From: Limnobacter sp.
GTDB taxonomy: Bacteria > Pseudomonadota > Gammaproteobacteria > Burkholderiales > Burkholderiaceae_E
DNA: 55,960 bases
Reading direction: 5' to 3'
Assembly (NCBI GenBank): GCA_012513825.1
Contig: JAAZBL010000295.1
Coordinates: forward strand, 1 to 55,960
The position numbers were made by a program, and so were the translations under genes. The notes beneath the pieces are model-generated. The model made no database searches. It was given only the letters and a program-made list of their open reading frames with translations, and was not told where the DNA came from. Below are positions 34,543-44,407 of this stretch, piece after piece (positions within the stretch are counted from its first letter, which is position 1; each line of letters opens with the position of its first letter).

Positions 34543-35861
34543 TGGGCATCCGGGCGGAACAGGCGGAGCGCGCACTGTGGGTCGCGTGTCCGATCCTGAT
34601 GTTCGTGTTGATGTTCGGGCATACGACGGCAGTCGTGAACCTTGCGCTCGTCCTGGTCCTGGTCGGGAACGTGGCCGCGGCCTGCTCGCCGGCCCGCCCG
34701 TCGCCTGCGCACTGGCCGCTGGTCTTGCCGATGGCCTGCTGGGCGGCGTGGACGCTCGCCTGCGTTGCCTGGTCGACGCACCCGGACGTGAGCTTCCATG
34801 CATGGCTCGACGAGGTGGTCTACCCGGCACTGGCGTTCTGGGGCTTCTGGCTGTTGGGGATGCGAATGAATCACCGGGGCCGGCTGATCCTGGTCCTGTG
34901 GACGGCATGCGTACTGCTCGCGGCGATGAGCGCCCTCTATTGGGGACAGCTGCAGCCGCCCACGCCGGACTCGTTTCCGCTGCGCTTCTATAACCGGGTC
35001 GGGCATACGAGCACACTGGCAGTGTTCGCGATGCCGCTTTTCGCCGGGCTGCTGCGGTATCCGCGCTGGCGGGGCATCGGGTCGACCGGGATCGCGTGCT
35101 GCCTGTTCATCGGACTCGCGTCGCTCAACCGCTTCTTCTGGCCGTCTGCGGTCGTGACGCTGCTCGTGGCCTTCCTGCCGCTGTACCGGCGGCATGTGCT
35201 GCTGGTCTTGGGCACCACGATGATCGTCGGCGTGCTGGGGCTGTCGATGCTCGAGCTCAGTTCGCGGATGCGACTCGACGTCGACGCGCCCGCGCTGGTC
35301 GAGCAAGACGGCGAGGTCGGCGGTCCGTCCGAACTGCTGGCGCGTGCGCTGGTGGGACTCGACAGGACGCTGTTGTCCGACGCGCGGCCGAGGTTCTGGC
35401 AGCATTACCTCGAAGTCGGGATGCGGAATGCGTGGACCGGCGTAGGATTCGGCAAGCCGCTTCCGGGCCTGGCTTACCGGGACGAGCTGCCCGCCGATCT
35501 CGCGTCCCTCGAACCCTTCGTTTCGACGCACGCGCACAACCTGTTCCTGAACACCTGGCTGCAGACGGGTGTCGTGGGCCTGGCCTTCCAGCTCGCGCTG
35601 CTGGCCAGCCTCGCCCGGACGTTTCGCCGGCACTGGCGATCGAGCGACTGGTGGGCGCCGGCCGGCCTCGCGCTGGTCGCCGGCATGCTCATGAAGAACC
35701 TCACCGACGATTTCATGTGGAAAACGACGATGCTCGCCTTCTGGGCCTTCGCCGGATTGCTGCTGGCCCTTGCGCAGCGCGCCGGCGATCCTCTCGCTTC
35801 GGGTATCGTGGCCGAAGGCAGGCGCCACGACAGCATGAATGCGGATAGGCATCTCGTGTAA
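34542..35861 (+). CDS. O-antigen ligase-family membrane protein
   Basis: ATG 34542; many TM helices; FVSTHAHNLFLNTWLQTGVVGLAFQLALL. Confidence 0.88.
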   Translation: MGIRAEQAERALWVACPILMFVLMFGHTTAVVNLALVLVLVGNVAAACSPARPSPAHWPLVLPMACWAAWTLACVAWSTHPDVSFHAWLDEVVYPALAFWGFWLLGMRMNHRGRLILVLWTACVLLAAMSALYWGQLQPPTPDSFPLRFYNRVGHTSTLAVFAMPLFAGLLRYPRWRGIGSTGIACCLFIGLASLNRFFWPSAVVTLLVAFLPLYRRHVLLVLGTTMIVGVLGLSMLELSSRMRLDVDAPALVEQDGEVGGPSELLARALVGLDRTLLSDARPRFWQHYLEVGMRNAWTGVGFGKPLPGLAYRDELPADLASLEPFVSTHAHNLFLNTWLQTGVVGLAFQLALLASLARTFRRHWRSSDWWAPAGLALVAGMLMKNLTDDFMWKTTMLAFWAFAGLLLALAQRAGDPLASGIVAEGRRHDSMNADRHLV

Positions 35862-36918
35862 TCGATTCGGTCGCGGCGGCGGGCTCGAGCGCTATGCGCT
35901 CGACGTCGCCGGCGCGCTCGCTGCGGACCCGCGTGACCGCGTCGTCGTCTATGCGCGCGAATTCGACGAGGTGCCGGGCATGCCGGTCGTCGAGGCACGG
36001 CGCATCGGTGTTCGTGGCTGGCCGGGAAAGTGGCGCGACCAGCTTTTCTCGTACCGCCTGCAGTCGCAGCGTGGCCACTGCGACGTGCTGATCTCGTGCA
36101 ACCGCGTGCGCGGCGCCGACATCGCGATCTGCGGCGGCACGCACCGTGGCTACCTGAAGGCGCGCGGCACGCCGGCCCGGCTGTCGGACCGCTCGTTGAT
36201 CCGGCTCGAATCCGACTTCTATGCGGGCGCAGCGCGGGTCGTCGCGCACTCCCGGTTGATGCGGGACGAACTGCGCGAGCTCTACGGACTGGGCGAAGAC
36301 CGGATCGAGCTGCTGTATCCGCCGGTGGACACGCAGCGCTTCGGTCCGGTCGATCGGCAGGCGCGGCGTGCGCTTCGCGAGCGCTACGGTTTCGCCGACG
36401 ACGAGGTCGTGTTCCTGTTTCCGTCGTCCGGTCACCAGCGCAAGGGGCTCGGCCTCCTTGCCGATTACTTCGAACGGACCGCGCTTCCGGTCACGCTCGC
36501 CGTGGCCGGGCGCCCGGTCGGCCGGCGCCTGCCCCGGATGCGAGAACTCGGCTACGTCGCCGACATCGAGAACCTCTATCGCGCCGCCGACTTCAGCATC
36601 CTCGCCTCGGACTACGAGCCCTTCGGGCTGGTCGGCGTGGAGTCGGTGCTCTGCGGCACGCCGCTGGTCTTCGCCGACAACATCGCCTGCCTCGAGGTGC
36701 TCGACGCGCAGGCGGCCCATGCGTTTTCGCGCAGCGCGCCCGGCAGCCTGGCTGCGGCGATCGAGCAAGCGGTCGCCCGCTCGCGTTCCGACGCGGCCCG
36801 ACTGCACGATCCGCTCGCGATGCTTCGCTACGACCCGCGCCTGGAGCCGCACGCCGGGCGGCTGCGACAGCTATGCGAACGGGCGATCGGCGTCGATCGT
36901 GCCGAAGCGGACTCCTGA
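35839..36918 (+). CDS. Glycosyltransferase family 4 (WaaG-like)
   Basis: MRIGISCNRFGRGGGLERYALDVAGAL; SDYEPFGLVGVESVLCGTPLVFADN. Confidence 0.9.
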   Translation: MRIGISCNRFGRGGGLERYALDVAGALAADPRDRVVVYAREFDEVPGMPVVEARRIGVRGWPGKWRDQLFSYRLQSQRGHCDVLISCNRVRGADIAICGGTHRGYLKARGTPARLSDRSLIRLESDFYAGAARVVAHSRLMRDELRELYGLGEDRIELLYPPVDTQRFGPVDRQARRALRERYGFADDEVVFLFPSSGHQRKGLGLLADYFERTALPVTLAVAGRPVGRRLPRMRELGYVADIENLYRAADFSILASDYEPFGLVGVESVLCGTPLVFADNIACLEVLDAQAAHAFSRSAPGSLAAAIEQAVARSRSDAARLHDPLAMLRYDPRLEPHAGRLRQLCERAIGVDRAEADS

Positions 36919-37030
36919 AAGCGACGAGGCCGGTCGCGCGCCAGCCCTCCTTTGAGGGTATTCGTCCACGCCGATTTGCGGCAGGCTAAGCTGCATCGAA
37001 CCGCTGCATTCGACCTTACAGGAGCCCGCC

Positions 37031-37243
37031 GTGCTGCCCGCCGACGCCTGCCCGACCTGCCATCGGTCCCTTGCCGTTCCCCCGGCCCGAGACGAGCGAG
37101 CCTGCCCCGACTGCCTGCTGCGCGGCTGGGATTGGCAGGGCTTCGAGCCCGAAGAGCCGGCGGCGAAGACAGCGGGCGTCTGGCGGCGCCTCGTCTCGTT
37201 CCGATCGGCACTCGGCCGGGCGCCGCGCGCGCGGGTGCAATGA
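37031..37243 (+). CDS. Small zinc-ribbon-like hypothetical protein
   Basis: GTG start; MLPADACPTCHRSL...RACPDCLLRGWDWQGFEPEE, two CPxC knuckles. Confidence 0.6.
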   Translation: MLPADACPTCHRSLAVPPARDERACPDCLLRGWDWQGFEPEEPAAKTAGVWRRLVSFRSALGRAPRARVQ

Positions 37244-37247
37244 CGCA

Positions 37248-38333
37248 CTAGTCCCGCAAGCGCAGCGGCACCAGTCGGCGCAGGGCGCGCCCGACACTTT
37301 CGCGAAACGCCGCGTTGTGCAGGCAGGCCCCGCCGGCAAGCCCGACCGCGCAGCCGAGCAGCGTATCCACGAAACGCGCCTGCATGATCGGGGTCGGCGA
37401 TCCCGTGCCGAGCGTTGCGGCTTCGGCGAGCAGGATGGTCAACGGCGTGATGAACACCGCAGCAAACGTGTAGTGGCGCACGACCATGGTCTCGATGACG
37501 AGGGTCAGCACCATCATCGTCAGTGACATCGTCCATGGAGTCAGCGGCAACAGGAAGATCGCCCAGGTGACCAGCAGGCCGATTCCGGTCCCGACGATCC
37601 GCTGCAGTTGCCTGTTCCAGACCGCGCGAAGCGAGGTGCCATGGATCACTGCCAGGCAACTGACCGGCACCCAGTACGGGCGTTCGAGCTGGAACAGCTG
37701 GGCCAAGGCCAGCGAAATTCCGACGCAACCGCCGATCACGACCGAATCGGAGATCACGTGGTCGAAGGTCGGCGGCGCCGTCGGCGTCACCGGCGAGGAA
37801 GGGCGGAGGCGCAGCGTATGAACGCTGTAGACGAAGGCGATGATGCAGGCGAGGAGGGCGCCGAGCGCGATCAGCCCGACGGCGGTCGGAAGCTGCTCGA
37901 CCGGTCTCGGCGTGTAGGCGCCGATCGCCGCGACCATCACGAAGAACAGGCTGCCGGGCGGGCCGACGCCATAGTATCGGCAGCCCATCGTCACCAGGAT
38001 CGCGACGACGGTCAGCGCCGGTACGATCGCCGGCGCGAAGAGTTGACTGAGCGCGCCCAGCGTGTACGAGGCGACGATCGCGAACGCGCATGCCATCAGC
38101 GCGACCATCCTGCGGTCGAGCGGCGAGTCGTCGAGGTACAGGAAGACGAGTCCGCCCAGCGTCGACACGAGCCCGTAATCCATCCGCTCGAACCAGGCGC
38201 CGACCAGCAGTGGCAGGCCGGTCGCCAGCGCGGCGGCGATCGGCATCTGCCAGAGCCGATCGCTCGGCCGGAACGCGAACAGATGATGCAGTTCGGCCTT
38301 CAGCAGCTCGCGAAGCTGCTCGAGCGTTCGCAT
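37248..38333 (-). CDS. FUSC-family membrane protein (aromatic acid exporter-like)
   Basis: Repeated TM segments; LFQLERPYWVPVSCLAVIHGTSLRAVWNRQLQRIVGTGIG. Confidence 0.87.
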   Translation of the reverse strand: MRTLEQLRELLKAELHHLFAFRPSDRLWQMPIAAALATGLPLLVGAWFERMDYGLVSTLGGLVFLYLDDSPLDRRMVALMACAFAIVASYTLGALSQLFAPAIVPALTVVAILVTMGCRYYGVGPPGSLFFVMVAAIGAYTPRPVEQLPTAVGLIALGALLACIIAFVYSVHTLRLRPSSPVTPTAPPTFDHVISDSVVIGGCVGISLALAQLFQLERPYWVPVSCLAVIHGTSLRAVWNRQLQRIVGTGIGLLVTWAIFLLPLTPWTMSLTMMVLTLVIETMVVRHYTFAAVFITPLTILLAEAATLGTGSPTPIMQARFVDTLLGCAVGLAGGACLHNAAFRESVGRALRRLVPLRLRD

Positions 38334-38461
38334 CGATCGTTTCGTGGTGGGCGGAAAGCCCTACATTATCTTGGCTTCGGCGCGAGCGCCGCCGTATCCG
38401 GCGCACCCCCAGCGCGCCTGCCCCATCCAAAGCGCGCGCCCGCACGGTCCCGTCCCGCCCG

Positions 38462-39610
38462 CTATCCGGGCAGCGCGCTCAGTGCGGATGCCCGGGCGAT
38501 GCGCGCGAACACGCTCAGGCTCTGCGCGACGACCTGGTCCATGTTGTAGTAGCGGTAGGTCCCCAGTCGTCCGGTGAAGGTGACGCCCGGGGTTCGTTCG
38601 GCGAGCTGCTCGTAGCGCCGGTACAGCGCCGCGTTCTCGGGCGCTGGAACAGGGTAGTAGGGATCGCCGGCGTCGGTCGGGTACTCGCGGGTGACGCTCG
38701 TACGCGCGTGCGACTGTCCTGTCAGGTGCTTGTACTCGGTCGTGCGCGTATAGGGCACGTCCGGCGACGGGTAGTTGACCACGGCCACGGGCTGCAACCA
38801 TTCCCGATCGAGCGTCGTGTGCTCGAAGCGCAGCGAGCGGTAGGGCAGACGACCGTAGCAGTGACCGAAGAACTCGTCGACCGGGCCCGTGTAGATCAGG
38901 TGCGCGTGGTCGATCGAGCGCCGGACATCGGCGTAGTCGGTCCCGGGCATGAAGCGGATCTTCGGATGGTCGATCATCCGCTCGAACATCCGTGTGTAGC
39001 CGTGCAGCGGCATGCACTGGAACTTGTCCACGAAATACCGGTCGTCGGCGTCGGTGCGGGCGGGTACCCTCGAGGCCACCGACTTGTCGAGCTGTGCCGC
39101 GTCGCGGCCCCATTGCTTGCGCGTATACCCCTCGAAGAACAGCCGGTAAAGCTCCTCGCCCACCTGGCTCACGACGACGTCGCGCGAGCTGCGAACCTCG
39201 GCCATCGGCGTCGCGCGCGAGGCGAGGAACGCCGCCGCCGCGTCGGCGTCGAGCCGGACGCCGTAAAGGCGTTCGAGCGTCGTCGTGTTGATCGGAAAGG
39301 GCAGCAGCCGGCCCCCGACGTCGGCGAGCACCCGGTGTTCGTAGGGCCGCCAATCGGTGAAGCGCGACAGGTAGTCGAGCACCTTCTGCGAATTCGTGTG
39401 GAAGATGTGCGGCCCGTACGGATGCATGAGGATGCCGGCCGCATCGTGTCGGTCGTAGGCGTTTCCCCCGACGTGCGTGCGCCGGTCGACGATCAGCACG
39501 CTGCTGTCGAGCTGGCTGGCCAGTCGTTCCGCCAGCACGCATCCGGCAAAGCCGGCGCCGACGATCAAGTAGTCGAATGACGGCCTGCGGCCGGCGAGCG
39601 AGCAAGGCAT
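38462..39610 (-). CDS. glf: UDP-galactopyranose mutase
   Basis: FDYLIVGAGFAGCVLAERLA, HVGGNAYDRHDAAGILMHPYGPHIFHTN, YTRTTEYKHLTGQ. Confidence 0.95.
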   Translation of the reverse strand: MPCSLAGRRPSFDYLIVGAGFAGCVLAERLASQLDSSVLIVDRRTHVGGNAYDRHDAAGILMHPYGPHIFHTNSQKVLDYLSRFTDWRPYEHRVLADVGGRLLPFPINTTTLERLYGVRLDADAAAAFLASRATPMAEVRSSRDVVVSQVGEELYRLFFEGYTRKQWGRDAAQLDKSVASRVPARTDADDRYFVDKFQCMPLHGYTRMFERMIDHPKIRFMPGTDYADVRRSIDHAHLIYTGPVDEFFGHCYGRLPYRSLRFEHTTLDREWLQPVAVVNYPSPDVPYTRTTEYKHLTGQSHARTSVTREYPTDAGDPYYPVPAPENAALYRRYEQLAERTPGVTFTGRLGTYRYYNMDQVVAQSLSVFARIARASALSALPG

Positions 39611-39773
39611 CGCGTTTCTCTCCTGTGTGCGGCTTCGGGCCTTGCACGCACAGCAGAAGGTGCCGTTCGGAGGCCTGAGCGTCGTTCGGCAAGGGCGATG
39701 CCTGGGCATCGATCGGGGCAGAGGCCGGATGGACGGGCGCGCGGTTTGCTTGCTCCTGTCTCGTGCGTTGTCC

Positions 39774-39803
39774 CCCTTTACCGCGAACCCCTTTACCGCG
39801 AAC
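39774..39803 (+). repeat. Perfect 15-bp tandem duplication (CCCTTTACCGCGAAC)x2 in the glf/GT divergent promoter region
   Basis: 39774-39788 and 39789-39803 identical. Confidence 0.95.
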
Positions 39804-39854
39804 CGGCCCGACCGTCGAAGAACGAAGTCGGCCGGCCCTTGTGAGGACCTGTCG

Positions 39855-41126
39855 ATGACTCCCCTGATCGTGTTCTCGCATCTGCGCTGGGACTTCGTCT
39901 ACCAGCGACCGCAGCATCTGCTGTCGCGGCTGGCACGGCGACGGCCGGTGTTGTACGTCGAAGAACCGGTGTCCGGATCGCCCCGCAACTGGCTCGAGCA
40001 GCAATCGCCGGTCGAGGGCGTGCGCGTGCTGCGCCCGCATGTCACCGGTACGGTCGACGGCTTCGCCGACGAGCACGTGCCGGCGGTGCGGCGCATGGTG
40101 TCGACGGTGTTGCGCGAACTCGCGATCGACGATTACCTGGTCTGGTTCTATACGCCGATGGCGCTGCCGCTGGCCGACGGGCTCGACCCGCGCGCCATCG
40201 TCTACGACTGCATGGACGAGTTGTCGGCGTTCCGGTTCGCACCGCCGCAGCTCGTGCAGCGCGAAGCCCGACTGTTGCGCGAGGCCGACCTCGTGCTGAC
40301 CGGAGGGCCGAGCCTGTACGCCTCCAAGCGGGCGTTGCGACCCGACGTCCATTGTTTTCCGAGCAGCGTCGACGCGCGGCATTTCGGCCAGCAGCCGTTC
40401 GAGCATCCGAGCCAGTTTCCGCTGCCGCATCCGCGCCTGGGCTACTACGGCGTCATCGACGAGCGGCTCGACCTCGGGCTGATCGCGGCGCTGGCCGACG
40501 CGCACGACGACTGGCAGGTCGTCATGGTCGGTCCGGTCGCCAAGATCGATCCGGAGAGCCTGCCCCGGCGCGACAACCTGTACTGGCTCGGCAAGCGCGA
40601 CTATGCCGACCTGCCGGCGCACCTGGTCGGATGGGACGTCTGCCTGATGCCGTTCGCGCTCAACGAAGCCACCCGCTTCATCAGCCCGACGAAGACGCTC
40701 GAATACCTGGCCGCAGGCCGCCCTTGCGTCAGCACGCCGATCCGCGACGTCGTCGGACTCTATTCCGGAGTCGTCTCGATCGCCCACGGTCCCCGGGACT
40801 TTGTTCGCGCCTGCGAACAGATCCTGCGCTGGACGAACGCGGATCGTGCGCGCTTCCGCCGGCGTGCGCAGGAGATCGTCGAACGCAGCTCGTGGGAGCG
40901 GACCGTGGCCGACATCGAGCGCCTGCTCGAGCGCTTCGAGAAGCCGCTCGAGCTCGGGGTCGGCGTCGAGACGGGCATCTCGGCCGGCGGACTTGCCGAG
41001 GCCGGTCCGGATCTCGAGGTCGAAGTGGAGCTGGAGGCCTTCGTCGACGCGGCCATGGGTGTCGAGCTGAAGGCAGGTCAGAAAACCGCGGTTGCGTTGG
41101 CAGCGCCGCCCGCCCCGTCGAATTGA
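39855..41126 (+). CDS. Glycosyltransferase (TuaH-like, GT-B)
   Basis: MTPLIVFSHLRWDFVYQRPQHLLSRLARRRPVLYVEEP; YYGVIDERLDLGLIAALA; LEYLAAGRPCVSTP. Confidence 0.9.
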   Translation: MTPLIVFSHLRWDFVYQRPQHLLSRLARRRPVLYVEEPVSGSPRNWLEQQSPVEGVRVLRPHVTGTVDGFADEHVPAVRRMVSTVLRELAIDDYLVWFYTPMALPLADGLDPRAIVYDCMDELSAFRFAPPQLVQREARLLREADLVLTGGPSLYASKRALRPDVHCFPSSVDARHFGQQPFEHPSQFPLPHPRLGYYGVIDERLDLGLIAALADAHDDWQVVMVGPVAKIDPESLPRRDNLYWLGKRDYADLPAHLVGWDVCLMPFALNEATRFISPTKTLEYLAAGRPCVSTPIRDVVGLYSGVVSIAHGPRDFVRACEQILRWTNADRARFRRRAQEIVERSSWERTVADIERLLERFEKPLELGVGVETGISAGGLAEAGPDLEVEVELEAFVDAAMGVELKAGQKTAVALAAPPAPSN

Positions 41127-41143
41127 CGATCAGCCGGTGCGCA

Positions 41144-43591
41144 ATGGCTTCGTTGCGCCCCGGCACGCGATGCATGCGATCGGAGGGATCGCCCGGGCAG
41201 GTCCCGATCCTGCGGTCGTTCTGGATCGGCGGTTTCGAGGGCGCCGACCATCTCGATCCGCAGGCTCGACCGCTCGACATGGCGCGGTCCAACGGGCACC
41301 TGGCGCAGCTGGACGACGACTACGCGCGCGCCGCTGAGCGCGGCATCCGGACCGTGCGCGAGAGTGTCGGCTGGCGCCTGAGCGAGACGGCGCCGGGCCG
41401 CTACGACCTGCGGCGCCCGCTGCAGATGGCCCGAAGCGCACGCCGGCACGGCGTGCAGATCCTCTGGACGCTGATGCACTACGGCACGCCTGCCGACGTC
41501 GATCTGCGCGACGATTCGGCGATCGACCGCTTCACTGCCTTCGCGGGCGCCGTCGCGCGGGCGATCGCCGACGAGGCCGACGATCCCCCGATCTACACGC
41601 TGGTCAACGAGATCAATTTCCTGTCCTGGGCGGTCGCGCACACGAGGCTGATCGGTTCGCGCCGGGAGATCGGCGACGGCAGCGCCGCCGACGTGCAAAG
41701 CAGCCGGGAAAGCGGGTACGAGATCAAGCGGCGGCTCGTGCGCGCGACACTGGCGGCCACCGAGGCGGTTCGCCGTATCGACCCGCGCGCGCGATTCATG
41801 CAGGTCGAGCCGCTCGTGCACGTGGTTGCGCCGGCAGGCCGTGAAGATCTCGTGCCGTTGGCGGCCCAGGTGACCGATTACCAGTGGCAGGCCTGGGATC
41901 TGCTTTCCGGGCGCGCCGAACCCGAGCTCGGCGGCGCGCCCGAGATGCTGGATCTGGTCGGGATCAACCACTACCACAGCGGGCAGTGGGAAGTCGAGAC
42001 CGAGCGCAGGCTGCAGTGGCACGAGCGCGACCCGCGCCGACGCGGTCTCGACGAGTTGATCGGGAACGCCTGGCGGCGCTACGGCCGACCGATGATCGTT
42101 ACCGAAACGAGCCACGTCGGCGCCGGCCGGGCGCTGTGGTTGAGCGACGTGTCGAGCCAGGTCGAGCGCGCCCGCGAAAGCGGGATTCCCGTCTGCGGCC
42201 TCTGCCTGTACCCGCTGGTCGACCGGCCGGACTGGAACGATGCCGGGCACTGGCACCACAGCGGGCTCTGGGACGTCGTTCCGCCGGATCAGGCCGACGT
42301 CGGGATGCGGCGCGTGCTGAACCGCCCCTACGCGCAGATGCTCGAGCGCTGGCAACGACGCCTGCCTGAGGCGCGGAAACGGCCGGCGTCGCGACCGCTG
42401 CTGCTGGTCCTGTCGCAGTTTCGCTGGGACCCGATGCTGCATCGGGTCCACCATCTGATGGCCGAGCTTTGCGAAGACCATCGGATCGTGTTCGTCGAGG
42501 AACCGGTGTACGGGCTCGGCGAGCCGCGCTGGGTCCGCCGCTGCCCGGTCCCTGGCGTCGAAGTGTTGCAGGCGCATACGCCTTGTCCCCGCCCGGGCTT
42601 CGGCGGTGCGCAGGTGCCGCTGCTCGTCGATCTTCTGCACAGCCATCCGGGACCGGCGGCGCTGAGCCAGGCGCGAGCCTGGTCGACCACGGCGACGGCC
42701 GCGCCGCTGCTCGCCGCACTGGGGTTGCGGCCGTGGGTACACGATGTCGCGGACGAAGAATCCGCTTTCTGCGCTTGCGGCCACGCAGACGCGGTCGCCA
42801 CCGCCCGGATCGCGGCCTCCGGGCGTTCGTCGCACCCGGCAGCGATCGAGCCGGCGGGCGAGCCGCGCCTGCTGCTGGCACACGGGTCGGCGCTGGCGCG
42901 GTCGCTGGGCGGTTGTCGCACGAACGTGCTGCGCGTGGACAACGCGGTCGATCGCGAACATTTCGCCTCGCGCTCGCTGCAAGCGCAGGGTAGCGAGGCG
43001 CTGGAGGCGTCCCGCCTGCTCGCCGGCATCGAGGGGCCGCGTCTCGTCTACACCGGGACGATCGACGAACGGATCGACCTGCCGCTGCTCGCCAGCCTGG
43101 CCGACGCCCGGCCCGACTGGCAGATCGTCCTGATCGGCCCGACGCGGCTGCCGACCGACCGCCCGCTGCCGATTCGGCGCGGGTTGCACTGGCTCGGCGC
43201 CCAAGCCTATACGCTGCTGCCTTACCTGCTCGCCGCATGCCAGGTGGCCCTGCTGCCGTACGTCCGCGGGCCGCGCACCGCGACGGCCAACCCGCCGCAA
43301 CTGCTCGAATACCTGGCCGCAGGCAAGCCGGTCGTCAGCACGCCCTTGCCCGACGTCGTCGAACTGCACGCCGATCTCGTCGAAATCGCGCCGGAGCCCG
43401 GCAGCTTCGTCCGGGCCTGCGAGCGCGCGCTCGGTCGGGCCGACGCCCGGGATCCCGTACGCCAGGCGCGTGTCGACGCGCTGCTGTCGCGCTGCTCGTG
43501 GGCCGCCGCGGCGAACCGGGTGCGGGCTGCAATGCGGCAGGCCGCGCAGGCAGCCGGTTCGCTGGCCGACGTGCTGGAGGACCGCCGATGA
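41144..43591 (+). CDS. Two-domain fusion: N-terminal glycoside-hydrolase-like (clan GH-A type) + C-terminal GT-B glycosyltransferase paralogous to the upstream GT
   Basis: GH-like IRTVRESVGWRLSE, YTLVNEINFLSWA, MIVTETSHVG; GT-like LLVLSQFRWDPMLHRVHHLMAEL...IVFVEEPV...YTGTIDERIDLPLLASLADARPDWQIVLIGP...LEYLAAGKPVVSTP. Confidence 0.85.
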   Translation: MASLRPGTRCMRSEGSPGQVPILRSFWIGGFEGADHLDPQARPLDMARSNGHLAQLDDDYARAAERGIRTVRESVGWRLSETAPGRYDLRRPLQMARSARRHGVQILWTLMHYGTPADVDLRDDSAIDRFTAFAGAVARAIADEADDPPIYTLVNEINFLSWAVAHTRLIGSRREIGDGSAADVQSSRESGYEIKRRLVRATLAATEAVRRIDPRARFMQVEPLVHVVAPAGREDLVPLAAQVTDYQWQAWDLLSGRAEPELGGAPEMLDLVGINHYHSGQWEVETERRLQWHERDPRRRGLDELIGNAWRRYGRPMIVTETSHVGAGRALWLSDVSSQVERARESGIPVCGLCLYPLVDRPDWNDAGHWHHSGLWDVVPPDQADVGMRRVLNRPYAQMLERWQRRLPEARKRPASRPLLLVLSQFRWDPMLHRVHHLMAELCEDHRIVFVEEPVYGLGEPRWVRRCPVPGVEVLQAHTPCPRPGFGGAQVPLLVDLLHSHPGPAALSQARAWSTTATAAPLLAALGLRPWVHDVADEESAFCACGHADAVATARIAASGRSSHPAAIEPAGEPRLLLAHGSALARSLGGCRTNVLRVDNAVDREHFASRSLQAQGSEALEASRLLAGIEGPRLVYTGTIDERIDLPLLASLADARPDWQIVLIGPTRLPTDRPLPIRRGLHWLGAQAYTLLPYLLAACQVALLPYVRGPRTATANPPQLLEYLAAGKPVVSTPLPDVVELHADLVEIAPEPGSFVRACERALGRADARDPVRQARVDALLSRCSWAAAANRVRAAMRQAAQAAGSLADVLEDRR

Positions 43592-44400
43592 TCATCGATG
43601 CGCACCTGCACTGCACCGGCAGCGAGGCGACCGATGGCGTTCTGCGGGCGCTCGACGATGCCGGCATCGACCAGGCCGTGCTGCTGGCGCCGTTCCTCGA
43701 CAACGGCTATTCGCTCGACGACCCGGCCTCGCTGCGGCGGGGCAACGATCATCTGGCGCGGCTGGTTCGTGGTCACGGCGACCGCCTCGTCGGCTTCGCG
43801 GTCGTCGATCCGCGCGACCGGGGCGCGCCCGACGAATTGTCGCGTGCGATCGAGACACTCGGGCTGCGTGGCGCAAAGATGGTTCCGACCGGCTGGCGGG
43901 CCAGCGAGGAACGCGTGCAGCCGGTATTCGCCCGGGCGGCTGCACTGCAGTTGCCGTTGCTGTTCCACAGCGGCATCTTCATCGACGGCCGATCCGGCCG
44001 CTTCTGTCGGCCATGCGAGTTCGAGGTGCTGCGCGACCATCCCGGCGTGCGGGTCGCACTCGCCCATCTGGGCTGGCCCTGGACCGACGAAGCCATCGCC
44101 GTCGGGCTCATCGATCGCATCCACGGCGTGCCGCCGGCCGACGCCGTGTTCCGCTTCGACATCTCGTTCGGCCCGCCGCCGCCTTACCGGCTCGAAGTAC
44201 TGCGCCGTGCCCTCGAGGTGCTGGGCCCCGAATCGCTGCAGTTCGGGAGCGACTGCTTCCTGCCCTGCAGCGGCGAAGAGATCGCCGAGCGTCGCGGCTG
44301 GGTCGTCGAGCTGATGGACCGACTGCAGCTCGACGAACCGGCGAGGCAGCAGGTCTTCGGCGGCACCGCCGCCGCCTGGTTGCGGCAGCCGGCGGCACCG
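43588..44400 (+). CDS. Amidohydrolase family (type 2) protein; natural stop not found, frame runs on to 45336
   Basis: MIIDAHLHCTGSEATDGVLRALDDAGIDQAVLLAPF; VALAHLGWPW; LQFGSDCFLP; recognisable homology ends near FGGTAAAWLRQ. Confidence 0.8.
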
Positions 44401-44407
44401 TCCGGGG

